64,000 nucleotides of DNA from Micromonospora acroterricola (GTDB lineage Bacteria > Actinomycetota > Actinomycetes > Mycobacteriales > Micromonosporaceae). Positions within the stretch are counted from its first letter, which is position 1. Every line of letters starts with the position of its first letter. Where the stretch lies: contig NZ_QGKR01000303.1 in NCBI RefSeq assembly GCF_003172955.1, positions 1-64,000 on the forward strand, written 5' to 3'. The position numbers and the translations under genes are program-made. Below the pieces are notes generated by a model, which made no database searches, was not told where the DNA came from, and saw nothing but the letters and a program-made list of their open reading frames with translations. This document shows positions 8,973 through 19,603 of this stretch, one piece after another.

Positions 8973-9863
8973 ATGGACATGGTCTTGGAGGCCGACCGGC
9001 TGGGCAAGCGGTACGGCAGCACCTGGGCGCTGCGGGACTGCTCCCTGCACGTGCCGGCCGGGCGGATCGCCGCGCTGGTCGGGCCGAACGGCGCGGGAAA
9101 GAGCACACTGCTGCACCTGGCCGTCGGGTTACTCAAGCCCGACGCGGGCGCGGTACGGGTGTTCGGCAGATCGCCGTACGGTGACACGGAGGGCCTGGCG
9201 GACATCGGGTTCGTCGCCCAGGACACCCCGCTGTACCGGGACTTCACCGCCGCCGAGCTGGTGATCGCCGGCGGCAGGTTGAACCGGCGGTGGGACGCGG
9301 CGCTGGCCCGTACCCGGCTGGCTCAGCTCGGCATACCGCCGGACCGGCCGGTCGGCAAACTCTCCGGCGGGCAGCGGGCCCAGGTGGCGCTCGCCCTGGC
9401 GCTGGCCAAACAGCCCCGGCTGCTGCTGCTCGACGAGCCGGTCGCCAGCCTCGATCCGCTGGCCCGGCCGGAGTTCCTCCAGTCGCTGATGGGCAGCGTC
9501 GCGGACTCCGGCACCACGGTCCTGCTCTCCTCGCACCTGCTGGCCGACCTGGAACGGGTCTGCGACTACCTGATCGTGCTCAACGCCGCCCAGGTGCAGC
9601 TCGCTGGCGCGGTCGACGACCTGGTGGCCGGGCACCGGCAGCTCATCGGCCCGCGGCACGACGGCGGCGCGATCGGGGGCGTCGCCGCCGTGGTGCGGGC
9701 CAGCCACACCGACCGGCAGTCCACGCTGCTGGTCCAGACCGACGGTCCGATCACCGATCCCGCCTGGACGGTGCGGGAGGTCAGCCTGGAGGACGTGGTC
9801 CTGGCCCACCTGGCCGACGGCGCCACGCAGACCAGTCACAGCGAGTGGGGAGTCCCGGCATGA
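8973..9863 (+). CDS. ABC transporter ATP-binding protein
   Basis: A 296-residue ATPase of the YtrB/CcmA type. Walker A is GPNGAGKS (37-44), the signature is LSGGQ (130-134), and Walker B is LLLLDEP (150-156) followed by the D-loop SLDP. The H-loop histidine is in LLSSHLLADLE. The C-terminal 70 residues form a small extra domain common in ABC-2 exporter ATPases. It overlaps the permease start by 4 bp (ATGA), so the two subunits are translationally coupled. With the YtrA regulator this predicts a stress- or antibiotic-responsive exporter; the substrate is unknown. Confidence 0.93.
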   Translation: MDMVLEADRLGKRYGSTWALRDCSLHVPAGRIAALVGPNGAGKSTLLHLAVGLLKPDAGAVRVFGRSPYGDTEGLADIGFVAQDTPLYRDFTAAELVIAGGRLNRRWDAALARTRLAQLGIPPDRPVGKLSGGQRAQVALALALAKQPRLLLLDEPVASLDPLARPEFLQSLMGSVADSGTTVLLSSHLLADLERVCDYLIVLNAAQVQLAGAVDDLVAGHRQLIGPRHDGGAIGGVAAVVRASHTDRQSTLLVQTDGPITDPAWTVREVSLEDVVLAHLADGATQTSHSEWGVPA

Positions 9864-10849
9864 TCTGGCTGACCTGGCGGCAACACCGCAAGCAGGCGTT
9901 CTTCACCCTGCTGGGGTTCGCGGTGCTCGCCGCCCTGATGGTGCCGATCGGCCTGTCGATGCGGCACAGCTTCGCCGACCTCGGGCTGGCGGAGTGCGTA
10001 CGAAAACTCAACGACACGAATGCGGCCGCCGCGACCCGGGACGGCTGCGACGCGGCCTTCCACCGCTTCACCAACCGCTACGGCAGCCTCAACCTGGTGG
10101 CCGTGCTGCTCCTCACCCTGCCGATGCTGGTCGGCCTGTTCTGGGGCGCACCGCTGGTCGCCCGCGAGGTGGAGCACGGCACCCACCGCTTCGTGTGGAC
10201 GCAGGGCGTCGGCCGGACCCGCTGGGCGCTGGTGAAGTTCGGGCTGGTCGGCGCCGCCGTGGTGGTCCTCGCGGTCGGCTACGGGCTGGGCATGTCGTGG
10301 TGGGTCGACCCGCTGACCCAGGCCGCCCAGGAGGGCCGGCTCGGCCTGATCGTCTTCGACCTGCAGGGCGTCGTCCCGATCGGGTACACCCTCTTCGCGG
10401 TGGCGCTCGGCATCTTCGCCGGCACGGTGTGGAAGCGGATGCTCCCCGCCATGGGCATCACCCTGGCCGGGTTCATCGGCGTACGGGCGGCGGTGGAGAT
10501 CCTGGCCCGACCGCACTACCAGCCGGCCCGCACCCTCACCTTCCCCATCGAGGGCGCCGGTGAGCCGCAGACCGAGCGCGGCGGCTGGATCCTCGCCCAG
10601 GGCGTCCGCAACCCCGACGGGACGATGGTGGCGGAGGACACCCGGATCCAGTGCCCGCCGGGTGGCAAGGGACCGGAGGGGCGGGTCTGCGGCGCCGAGC
10701 TGGGCATCGAGCCGGGCGCGTACAACTGGCAGCTCTACCAGCCGGCGGACCGGTTCTGGCTGTTCCAGGGCATCGAGACGGGCGTCTTCGTCGCCCTGGC
10801 CCTGATCCTGCTCTACCTCGCCGTCCGCCGCGTCCGCCGGATCGCGTAG
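9860..10849 (+). CDS. ABC-2 type transporter permease
   Basis: A 329-residue membrane protein starting MIWLTWRQHRKQAF, the typical start of actinomycete permeases paired with YtrA/YtrB. Six hydrophobic segments are visible (about 15-35, 76-97, 131-152, 173-193, 198-215 and 300-322). A large hydrophilic domain between the fifth and sixth holds two cysteines (in the QCPPG and RVCGAE segments) and is probably extracellular. It overlaps the ATPase gene by 4 bp and is followed by a strong terminator, so gntR-ATPase-permease is one operon. Confidence 0.9.
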   Translation: MIWLTWRQHRKQAFFTLLGFAVLAALMVPIGLSMRHSFADLGLAECVRKLNDTNAAAATRDGCDAAFHRFTNRYGSLNLVAVLLLTLPMLVGLFWGAPLVAREVEHGTHRFVWTQGVGRTRWALVKFGLVGAAVVVLAVGYGLGMSWWVDPLTQAAQEGRLGLIVFDLQGVVPIGYTLFAVALGIFAGTVWKRMLPAMGITLAGFIGVRAAVEILARPHYQPARTLTFPIEGAGEPQTERGGWILAQGVRNPDGTMVAEDTRIQCPPGGKGPEGRVCGAELGIEPGAYNWQLYQPADRFWLFQGIETGVFVALALILLYLAVRRVRRIA

Positions 10850-10858
10850 GCCGGACGA

Positions 10859-10900
10859 CGCGTGATCGCCGGGGCACCCGACGGCCCCGGCGATCACGCG
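10859..10900 (+). terminator. Strong terminator of the gntR-ABC operon
   Basis: A perfect 17-bp stem (10859-10875 with 10884-10900, CGCGTGATCGCCGGGGC and complement) with an 8-nt loop starts 9 bp after the permease stop codon. No T-tract, as is usual in actinomycetes. Confidence 0.85.
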
Positions 10901-11055
10901 TCAGCGCAGGCCGTAGGCGGTGAGTCTGAGCCAGGAGGGAGTCGGATTCCGGCCCGTCGCCAACGCGACTGGACGTGCCCATCCGCTCACCACGAGTGAT
11001 CCGATGTGGACCGCAGGGCCCGCGTCGGTCGGGCCGCACGGATGGGAGCGTACGA

Positions 11056-12666
11056 GTGAACTTCAGAATCCTCCGCCGGGTCGCCGCGTCGACCGTGGCG
11101 CTCGCCTGCGCCGTGGTGGGCGCGGTGGCGCTGCCGGCCGCGCCAGCGACCGCCAGCCCGATCCGCAACGCGACCGCATGGTCGGTGCTGCTGTGCAAGT
11201 TCAGCGACAAACCGGCCGAGCCGAAGACGCCCACGCACTTCGCCAACTTCCTCACCGCCGCCGGTGTCGGCACGGGCGGGGTCGCCGACTACCTGGCCGA
11301 CCAGTCCGGCGGGCGGGTGTCGTTGGCCGGCTCGGTGGTCCGGGGCTGGTACACGATGCCGTACACGTTGGCGCAGTTCCAGCCGATCGACCGGTGGACC
11401 CGCATCCAGCGCTGCGTGGACACCGCCGCGGCGGCCGGTTACGCGGTGCCCGCCGGCAACCGGATCGCGGTCATGCTCAACGACTGGGTGGACTCCGGGG
11501 CGGCCGGCGGCCGGGTGCTGCTCGACCCGGGCGCCTGGAACGTCGGCTTCGCCGCCCACGAGATGCTGCACGGCTACAACCTGGGCCACTCGTTCTCCAA
11601 CGACACCACCTACCAGAACGCGCCGTGGTCCCAACCCGGCGAGTACGACGACCCGTGGGACGAGATGAGCGCGATGCACATCTACGCCTTCGGCACCGCG
11701 AACTACGGCACCAGCGCGGTCGGGCTCAACGGGCCGCACCGCGACGAGCTGGGCTGGCTGCCGAAGAACCGGGTGTTCACCATGGCCGCCGACGGGGTGG
11801 GCTCACGCACCCTCACCCTGGCGCCGCTGGAGGTGCCCGCGGCCGGTGGCCCGCAACTGGTCCGGATCCCGTTCGACCCGGCCGACCTGTTCCACTACTA
11901 CACCGTCGAGTTCCGCCGGAAGACCGGCTGGAGCGCGGGCATCCCCGCCGACACCGTGCTGCTGCACGAGGTCCGCAACGGCACCCCCACCCTGCTGCGC
12001 ACCGGCCCCGGCGGTGGCCCGGCCCAGTCGCTGAACGCCAACGGCGTGCAGATCAACGTGAACTGGGTCTCCGGCAACGCCGCGTCGGTGACCGTGACCA
12101 CCGACGTGGTCAACCGCTGCATCCAGGGGTACGTCTGGCGGGAGGCCCGCCCCGGTGACCTGGTCTGCGTCACCGGCGCCACCCGCAGCCAGGTGTGGGC
12201 GGACAACGCCGCCGCGCCGAGCCGCTGGGTGAACGGCCCGTACGGCCCGCACACCTGCGTCGCGGGCTACGTGTGGCGCGAGGCGTACGCCGGGGACGAC
12301 GTCTGCGTCACCGGCGCCCAGCGCACCCAGGCCGCCGCGGACAACGCCGCCGCCGCGTCCCGGCGCAACCCGGCCCGGCTGGTGTTCGGCCCAAACAGCT
12401 GCGTCAGCGGGTACGTCTGGCGTGACGCCGACCAGTCCGACTACGTGTGCGTGACCGGCGCCACCCGTTCCCAGGTCCTCGCGGACAACGCGGTCGCCGC
12501 GAGCCGCTGGGTCAGCGGCCCGTACGGCCCGCACACCTGCGTCGCCGGCTACGTGTGGCGCGAGGCGTTCCTCGGCGACGACGTCTGCGTCACCGGCGCC
12601 CAGCGCACCCAGGCCGCGGCGGACAACGCCGCCGGCCCCGGTCGGGTGCTTCGTCCCGCCGGCTGA
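11056..12666 (+). CDS. Secreted HExxH metalloprotease with four C-terminal repeats
   Basis: A 536-residue protein starting at GTG 11056 with GGGAG upstream; the first 34 residues form a signal peptide ending ATA. The catalytic domain contains AAHEMLHGYNLGHS with His167, Glu168, His171 and a third ligand His177, the HExxHxxxxxH pattern of metzincin-like zinc peptidases (M6/M43-like). From residue 354 four repeats of about 47 residues occur (starts near 354, 401, 449 and 495). Each has the form C-GYVWREA-x-D-VCVTGA-R-Q-ADN with two cysteines, probably bridged. Repeats 2 and 4 are nearly identical, as are 1 and 3. The repeats may bind a wall or substrate polymer. The protease call is firm; the family is tentative. 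Confidence 0.85.
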   Translation: MNFRILRRVAASTVALACAVVGAVALPAAPATASPIRNATAWSVLLCKFSDKPAEPKTPTHFANFLTAAGVGTGGVADYLADQSGGRVSLAGSVVRGWYTMPYTLAQFQPIDRWTRIQRCVDTAAAAGYAVPAGNRIAVMLNDWVDSGAAGGRVLLDPGAWNVGFAAHEMLHGYNLGHSFSNDTTYQNAPWSQPGEYDDPWDEMSAMHIYAFGTANYGTSAVGLNGPHRDELGWLPKNRVFTMAADGVGSRTLTLAPLEVPAAGGPQLVRIPFDPADLFHYYTVEFRRKTGWSAGIPADTVLLHEVRNGTPTLLRTGPGGGPAQSLNANGVQINVNWVSGNAASVTVTTDVVNRCIQGYVWREARPGDLVCVTGATRSQVWADNAAAPSRWVNGPYGPHTCVAGYVWREAYAGDDVCVTGAQRTQAAADNAAAASRRNPARLVFGPNSCVSGYVWRDADQSDYVCVTGATRSQVLADNAVAASRWVSGPYGPHTCVAGYVWREAFLGDDVCVTGAQRTQAAADNAAGPGRVLRPAG

Positions 12667-12676
12667 GCCGTGGCGC

Positions 12677-12701
12677 GCCCCGGTCGCCGACCGACCGGGG
12701 C
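12677..12701. terminator. Hairpin between convergent protease and ROK genes
   Basis: GCCCCGGTC/GACCGGGGC, a perfect 9-bp stem with a 7-nt loop, begins 11 bp after the protease stop. The remaining sequence to 12866 shows no convincing gene. Confidence 0.6.
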
Positions 12702-12866
12702 CCGCCGGGCCGGGTCACCGTGGGCGATGTTCCGGGGGCAGGTCGAACAGGTCTCCGCCGGCTCGCTGGCCGGTGGGCCCGCCGGCCGCCAGGCACCGGC
12801 GTGGCGGCGGCACGGGTACCAGCCAGACTGGATCCGCCCCGGAGGCCGAGGCGGGACAACGGGCGG

Positions 12867-14129
12867 CTACGCCCGGTCGTCGGCGCCCGTCTGGCCGGCG
12901 ACGCCGACGTTCAGCGGGTCGGCCAGCAGCTTGTCGAAGGCCAGTTCGGCGGCGCCGATCAGGACGGCGTCCCGGCCCAGCGCGGCGGCCTCCAGGCGCA
13001 GGTGCTGGCGGGAGATGGGCAGCGGCATGGCGTCCAACCTGCTGCGAACCGTGTCCGCTCCCGCGGTGAAGATGTCGCGCAGCGAGCCGCCGAACACCAC
13101 GGCGTCGGGGTTGACGACGTTCACGAGGTTGGCCACGCCGAAGCCGAGCCAGTCGGCGACGTGCTCGACCGCCTCCCGCGCGGTCCGGTCGCCGTCCGCC
13201 GCCGCCCGCAGCACCTCGGCCACCGCTCCACGGTCGTTGGGGTCCCGACCGGCGTGCCGCAGCAGCGCGCCCTCCCCGATCTCGGTCTCCCAGCAGCCGC
13301 GTGAGCCGCATCCGCAGAGCCGGCCGTTCGGGTTGACCACCATGTGGCCGACCTTGCCGCTGTGGCCCCGGTGCCCGATTATCAGCCGGCCGGAGACGAT
13401 GAGGCCGGCGCTGATGCCGACGTCACCGTGCAGGTAGATGAGGTCGTCGACGCCCGCCGCGACGCCCCGGATGTGCTCGGCCAGACCGGCGATGTCGGCC
13501 AGGTCGCCGGCGACGAACCCCGGGCAGGCGGTGAATTCCGCCTCGAGCGCGATGCCGAGGGCCTCGTTGACGCCGGCGATCAGGATCCTGCCGTCCGGGT
13601 CACGGGTCGTGTCGGTGACCGCGACGGCGCCGCCGACCAGCAGCGCGTCGGCGTCCACGGAGCGTTCCATGTCGCGGACGAGGTCGGCGAGCGGCCCGAC
13701 GGCGTCGACCGCCGCCATGCCGCTGGGGCGGGCGACCTCGCGCAGGTCGAGGATGCGCCCGCCGAGGCCGACCCGAGCGGCGCGCAGCCGGTCCGCGTCG
13801 ATGCTCAGCGCGTGGGCGTACACCCGGACGGAGCGCGGGCTGACCACCAGCGAGGGGCGGCCGGCGCGGCGGGCGGTGGTCGGGGCCTCCTCGGTGACCA
13901 GGCCGCTGGCGACCAGGTCGGCCGCGAGGGCGCCGATGGTGCTCCGGTTGAGGCCGAGCCGGCTGGTCAGCTCGGCGCGGGACGTCGGCCCGTGCAGGTG
14001 GACGTAGCGCAGCACGGCGCCGAGGTTCTGCCGCCGGATCTCCTCCTGGCTGGCGCCGGGGAGCGAGGGCAGTGGGGATTCGGGATTGCGGCCGATTCCG
14101 GCTGGCCCGCTCCGGACGGGTGTCGCCAC
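12867..14129 (-). CDS. ROK family transcriptional regulator next to the xylose-type transporter
   Basis: A 420-residue protein. A winged helix-turn-helix (about 33-80: NLGAVLRYVHLHG, SRAELTSRLGLNRSTIGALA) is fused to a ROK domain. The ROK zinc site is intact at Cys272-x-Cys274-x4-Cys279-x-Glu281, preceded by GHSGKVGHM. ROK regulators of this length (XylR/NagC type) bind a sugar and derepress transport genes. It is downstream of the xylGHF operon on the same strand, separated by a terminator hairpin. Regulation of that transporter, probably by xylose, is inferred from context only. Confidence 0.92.
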   Translation of the reverse strand: MATPVRSGPAGIGRNPESPLPSLPGASQEEIRRQNLGAVLRYVHLHGPTSRAELTSRLGLNRSTIGALAADLVASGLVTEEAPTTARRAGRPSLVVSPRSVRVYAHALSIDADRLRAARVGLGGRILDLREVARPSGMAAVDAVGPLADLVRDMERSVDADALLVGGAVAVTDTTRDPDGRILIAGVNEALGIALEAEFTACPGFVAGDLADIAGLAEHIRGVAAGVDDLIYLHGDVGISAGLIVSGRLIIGHRGHSGKVGHMVVNPNGRLCGCGSRGCWETEIGEGALLRHAGRDPNDRGAVAEVLRAAADGDRTAREAVEHVADWLGFGVANLVNVVNPDAVVFGGSLRDIFTAGADTVRSRLDAMPLPISRQHLRLEAAALGRDAVLIGAAELAFDKLLADPLNVGVAGQTGADDRA

Positions 14130-14181
14130 GGTCAGACCTCCTTCCGGATCGGCAACGGGTGGTGCGGGGGTGCCAGGACGA

Positions 14182-14217
14182 CGATGGGTCCCGGAAGAGG
14201 AGATCCGGGACCCATCG
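14182..14217 (-). terminator. Terminator of the xylGHF operon
   Basis: CGATGGGTCCCGG (14182-14194) pairs perfectly over 13 bp with CCGGGACCCATCG (14205-14217); the loop is 10 nt. It lies 25 bp after the xylF stop. Confidence 0.8.
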
Positions 14218-14241
14218 ACGTTGCTGCCTACCGTGTGGTGC

Positions 14242-15345
14242 TTACTTGGTGAGCGGCGCGAGCTTCGGGTCGTTGGCGTACGCCTCAGCCGCGTTCGCCT
14301 TGGTGACGGCGACCGGCGGGAGCAGGTACGTGTCGACGACCTTGCTGCCGTTGTTGTAGGACTTGGTGTCGTTCACCTGCGGGGTGTTACCGGCCTGGAG
14401 AGCCTTGACCATGTTGATGGTCTCCTTCACCAGGTTGCGGGTGTCCTTGTTGATCGTCATGTACTGCTCGCCAGCCACGATCGACTTGACCGACTCAACC
14501 TCGGAGTCCTGACCGGTGACGACCGGGGTCGGCTTGCCAGCACCCTTGACCGAGGTCAGGATCGCGCGGGCCAGCGTGTCGTTCGGGGAGAGGACGCCGT
14601 CCAGCTCCTTGCTGCCGTAGGTCGAGGTCAGCAGCTGGTCCATGCGGGCCTGCGCACCCTCGGCCTTCCAGCCCTGGATGGCGGTCTGCTTGACGTCGGT
14701 CTGCTTGGAGGCGACGACCACGGTGCCCTTGTCGATCTCCGGCTTGAGCACGCTCATCGCGCCGTTGAAGAAGACACCGGCGTTGTTGTCGTCCGGCGAG
14801 CCGGAGAACAGCTCGATGTTGTACGGGCCGTTCGGCTTCTTGGCCTTCATGCCGTCCAGCAGGGCCTGGCCCTGGAGCTGGCCGACCTTGAAGTTGTCGA
14901 ACGCGACGTAGTAGTCGAGGTCCGGCGTGTTGGTGATGAGCCGGTCGTACGCGATGACCTTCACGCCGGCCGCGTGGGCCGCCGCGACCTGGGTCGACAG
15001 CTGCGCGGCGTCGGTCGCGCCGATGACGATGACCTTGGCGCCCTTGGTGGTCATGGCGGTGATCTGGGCCTGCTGGTCGGCCACCGTGGTCGACGCGCCC
15101 GCGTACTGCACGTCAGCCTGGAAACCGGCCTCCTTGAGACCGTTGGTGAACAGGTCACCGGCGAGGACCCAGTTCTCCGAGGTCTTGGCCGGCAGGGCGA
15201 CACCGATCAGCGAGTTCGCCGGGAAGCCCTTGGCTGCCTCGCCGCCGGAGTCGCTGTCGCCGTCACGGCCGGAGCCGCAGCCGGCGAGGGCCAGCATGGC
15301 AGCGGCGCTGATGGCCACCACCGACGTGCCGAAGAATTTACGCAT
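14242..15345 (-). CDS. xylF: Sugar ABC transporter substrate-binding lipoprotein (XylF/ChvE type)
   Basis: A 367-residue lipoprotein with lipobox LALAGC (Cys23), followed by a Gly/Asp/Ser-rich linker. The rest is a periplasmic-binding-protein fold of the CUT2 sugar group. Diagnostic segments include YAGASTTVADQQAQI, KVIVIGATDAAQLS, VIAYDRLI, ELFSGSPDDNNA and VVTGQDSEVESV. These are shared by XylF and ChvE, which bind aldopentoses and hexoses at the membrane surface. It is the last gene of the operon (ATPase-permease-binding protein). Xylose is the best guess because of the ROK neighbour, but ligand choice cannot be read from the sequence. Confidence 0.88.
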   Translation of the reverse strand: MRKFFGTSVVAISAAAMLALAGCGSGRDGDSDSGGEAAKGFPANSLIGVALPAKTSENWVLAGDLFTNGLKEAGFQADVQYAGASTTVADQQAQITAMTTKGAKVIVIGATDAAQLSTQVAAAHAAGVKVIAYDRLITNTPDLDYYVAFDNFKVGQLQGQALLDGMKAKKPNGPYNIELFSGSPDDNNAGVFFNGAMSVLKPEIDKGTVVVASKQTDVKQTAIQGWKAEGAQARMDQLLTSTYGSKELDGVLSPNDTLARAILTSVKGAGKPTPVVTGQDSEVESVKSIVAGEQYMTINKDTRNLVKETINMVKALQAGNTPQVNDTKSYNNGSKVVDTYLLPPVAVTKANAAEAYANDPKLAPLTK

Positions 15346-15397
15346 GTGAGGACGTGCCTTTCTGAAAGTTGGAACGGGGTGGAGAGGTCGGTGGCCG

Positions 15398-16692
15398 TCA
15401 GCCGGACACCGCTGCCTTGGCGGGCTCACGCTCCGCGTTCGGCGGTGAGGCGGGTGGCGCGGAGTCGTCGCGACGGAACGGTCGCATCAGGCTCCCGATG
15501 ATGGAGAACCGCCCCTGCTTCTTGTTGTAGACGTCGATCGCGACGGCCAGCAGCAGGACCAGGCCCTTGATGATCTGGACGCGGTCGGTGCCGACGCCCA
15601 TCAGTTGCAGGCCGTTGTTGAGCACGGCCATGACGAGACCGCCAACGATCGAGCCGCTGATGGTGCCGATACCGCCGGAGACGGCCGCGCCACCGATGAA
15701 GACCGCGGCGATGGCGTCCAGCTCCCAGCCGTTGCCGTCCTGCGGTCCGGAGGCCGCCGAACGGGCCACGAAGATCATGCCGGCCAGTGCGGCCAGGACG
15801 GACATGTTCATCATGACGAAGAAGTTGACCCGCTTGAGCTTCACGCCGGACAGCTCGGCCGCCCGGGAGTTGCCGCCCACCGCGTAGATGTGCCGGCCAC
15901 CGGCCGTGTTGCGGGTGTAGAAGGAGTACGCGATCACCAGGACCAGCAGGATGATGCCGGAGATCGGGAAGCTGGTGCCGACGCGACCGCTGGCGAAGCG
16001 CAGCGACGCGAAGGCGATCACCCCGACCATGATGGCCATCCGCAGGATCGAGATCCACATCGGTGCCGGGTCGGCGTCCATCGCCCGACGGGTCTTGCGG
16101 GCCTGGATCTCGCGCCACACCACCGCCACCGCCGCGGCCAGACCCAGCAGCAGCGTGGCGTTGTTGTAGCCGGTGTTCGGACCGAACTCGGGCAGGAACC
16201 CGGAGCCGATCTCCCGGAAGCCCTCCGGCACCGGGATCGTGTTGGCGTTACCGATGTACTGGTTGCCACCGCGGAACAGCAGCATGCCGGCCAGGGTGAC
16301 GATGAACGCCGGAACCCCGATGTAGGCCACCCAGAAGCCCTGCCAGGCGCCGATGATGGCGCCGATCGCGAGGCCGAAGAGGATGGCGACGGGCCAGGGC
16401 AGCGACCAGTCGGACATCGACTTGGCCACCAGGATGCCCGCGAAGGCGGCGACGGAGCCGACCGAGAGGTCGATGTGCCCGGCGACGATCACCATGAGCA
16501 TGCCGATGGCCAGAATCAGAATGTACGAATTCTGCTGGAACAGCGCGATCAGGTTGTCCGACCGCAGGGTCAGGCCGTCGGTCAGGAACTGGAACAGGAC
16601 GACGATCGCCACCAGGGTGAAGATCATCCCGAACTGGCGAGCGTTGGAGGTGGTGCCTCCGAACAGGTTCTTCTGAAGGTCCTTCAATCGGC

Positions 16693-16696
<4 letters not shown>
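15398..16696 (-). CDS. xylH: Sugar ABC transporter permease (XylH type)
   Basis: A 432-residue CUT2 permease with about ten transmembrane helices. The family signature is present: [20 protein letters not shown] in the N-terminal half, [17 protein letters not shown] in the middle, and [19 protein letters not shown] near the C-terminus. The length above 400 and the inserted region around 180-250 are typical of XylH/GguB rather than RbsC. It overlaps the ATPase gene by 4 bp, and xylF follows after 52 bp. The C-terminal tail is a proline/alanine-rich cytoplasmic extension. Confidence 0.92.
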
Positions 16697-18240
<1,544 letters not shown>

Positions 18241-18757
18241 CGCTCGTACCACCTCGCCAACGTCATCGGTGCCTCCGGAAGGTTTGACCTTCACTCGGTT
18301 TTGTTGTTGACGGCAACGTATTGCGGTGGGAGGGTCATCCGCAAGGCGAGGGCGTGTTGAAAATGTAACAATCCGGCAATATCGACGTAGCGCAGTGTTC
18401 GCTGGTCACGGCCACCCCTGCCGTCCCACCCGCACCCGTGGCGCACTCTGCGTCATCCCCTTCGGCCCGCGATCGCGCCTTGATCGACCCCGGCCGCTGC
18501 CGACAGGGCCGTCACCAGGCACGACCTCCCCCGGGCCCGCCGCAGGCCAGCTCGCCGGGCGCCCATCGTCATCGAACGATCTTGATAGGGCTGCCTGCCG
18601 GCGTCCCACCGAAGGACGACACGGCGGGCCGGCGGGGAGCGGTGTGATCCACGCCGCTGGCGGGCGAGCGGTCGGTGCCACGATCACGGCCAGCAGGCCC
18701 TCGGGGAGCGCCTTCCGTGCCCCCCGTTCCGCCTGCGTGTCCCCTAGAATCCGGACC
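18241..18757. other. 517-bp intergenic region with a leaderless promoter at its right end
   Basis: No convincing gene is seen here. The xylGHF promoter must lie near its left end; a weak TTGCGG/CCGCAA inverted repeat is at 18321-18344. At the right end TAGAAT (18745-18750) is an excellent -10 sequence 7 bp before the GTG at 18758. Confidence 0.5.
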
Positions 18758-19138
18758 GTGACCGTACGGCCCGACGCACACGGCGCCCCGCGCGACTCGA
18801 CCCGGGCGCGGTACGCCGCCGGGCTCCTGGCCCTGGCCGTGTTGACGATCATCATCTTCGCCGGCGCGAATCGCCTGTCGACGGCGGTGCAGACCGTCCT
18901 CGGTTTCAGCGTCATCTTCTTCGTCGGCGCCCTCGTGTGGCTGGGTTCGGCCGTGCGCCGCCGGGGCGGCGCCGAGCCGGCGCGGACGGCCGCCGCCACC
19001 CTCAACGCGTACGGCGTCGCGCTGGCCGTCGCCCTGGTCGCCTACTACCTCCTGCGCGGGCAGGAGTGGGCGTGGCTGGTCGGGTTGCTGCCCGCCGGCG
19101 TGTGCGTGGCGAGCGCGTGGCGGGTCGCCCGCGCCTGA
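18758..19138 (+). CDS. Small membrane protein, leaderless
   Basis: A 126-residue protein with four hydrophobic segments (about residues 22-44, 47-67, 79-97 and 103-122), separated by short basic loops, with a hydrophilic N-terminus. No family was recognised. The start is set by the -10 element TAGAAT placed 7 bp upstream of the GTG, so the message probably begins at the start codon. It is followed by the thioesterase gene, which has its own leaderless-type promoter. Confidence 0.75.
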   Translation: MTVRPDAHGAPRDSTRARYAAGLLALAVLTIIIFAGANRLSTAVQTVLGFSVIFFVGALVWLGSAVRRRGGAEPARTAAATLNAYGVALAVALVAYYLLRGQEWAWLVGLLPAGVCVASAWRVARA

Positions 19139-19149
19139 CCCCGGCTCAG

Positions 19150-19155
19150 TACCCT
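19150..19155 (+). promoter_or_regulatory. Leaderless -10 element of the thioesterase gene
   Basis: TACCCT lies 7 bp before the ATG at 19163 and there is no ribosome binding site, which fits a leaderless transcript. Confidence 0.45.
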
Positions 19156-19162
19156 CGGGCGC

Positions 19163-19585
19163 ATGGCTGATCCGTTCCGGGTACGCATCACCGTCCGCGG
19201 CTACGAACTGGACACCCAGGGCCACCTGAACCAGGCCGTCTACCTCCAGTACGCCGAGCACGCCCGGTGGGAGTGCCTGCGTGCCGCCGGCATCGCACAG
19301 GACCGGCTCCTCGCCGCCGGCGTCGGCCCGGTCGCGATGGAGGTGACCGTGACGTACCTGCGGGAGCTGCGCGGCGGTGACGAGGTGGACGTGACCTGCC
19401 AGTTCCGCTGGGGCGAGGGCCGGGCCTTCCACATCGAGCAGGACTACACCCGCGCGGACGGCACGCCGGTCGCCCGGCTGACCGGCGTGGGCGGGCTGCT
19501 GGACCTGTCGGCCCGGCGGTTGGTGCCCGACCCGCGCGGACGGTTCCGGGAACTGGCCACCGACCCGGCGCCGCTCAACCTCTGA
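19163..19585 (+). CDS. 4-hydroxybenzoyl-CoA-type (hotdog) acyl-CoA thioesterase
   Basis: A 140-residue single hotdog domain. Residues 10-30 read RGYELDTQGHLNQAVYLQYAEHAR, the 4HBT/YbgC-type motif in which an acidic residue, here Asp17, and the HLNQ/HVNN segment contribute to the active site. The central MEVTVTYLRELRGGDEVDV strand pair completes the fold. Such enzymes hydrolyse acyl-CoA or aryl-CoA thioesters; the acyl group cannot be predicted. It converges on the alcohol dehydrogenase gene with only 18 bp between stops. Confidence 0.9.
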   Translation: MADPFRVRITVRGYELDTQGHLNQAVYLQYAEHARWECLRAAGIAQDRLLAAGVGPVAMEVTVTYLRELRGGDEVDVTCQFRWGEGRAFHIEQDYTRADGTPVARLTGVGGLLDLSARRLVPDPRGRFRELATDPAPLNL

Positions 19586-19603
19586 GGACGGGACACCCGG
19601 GGC

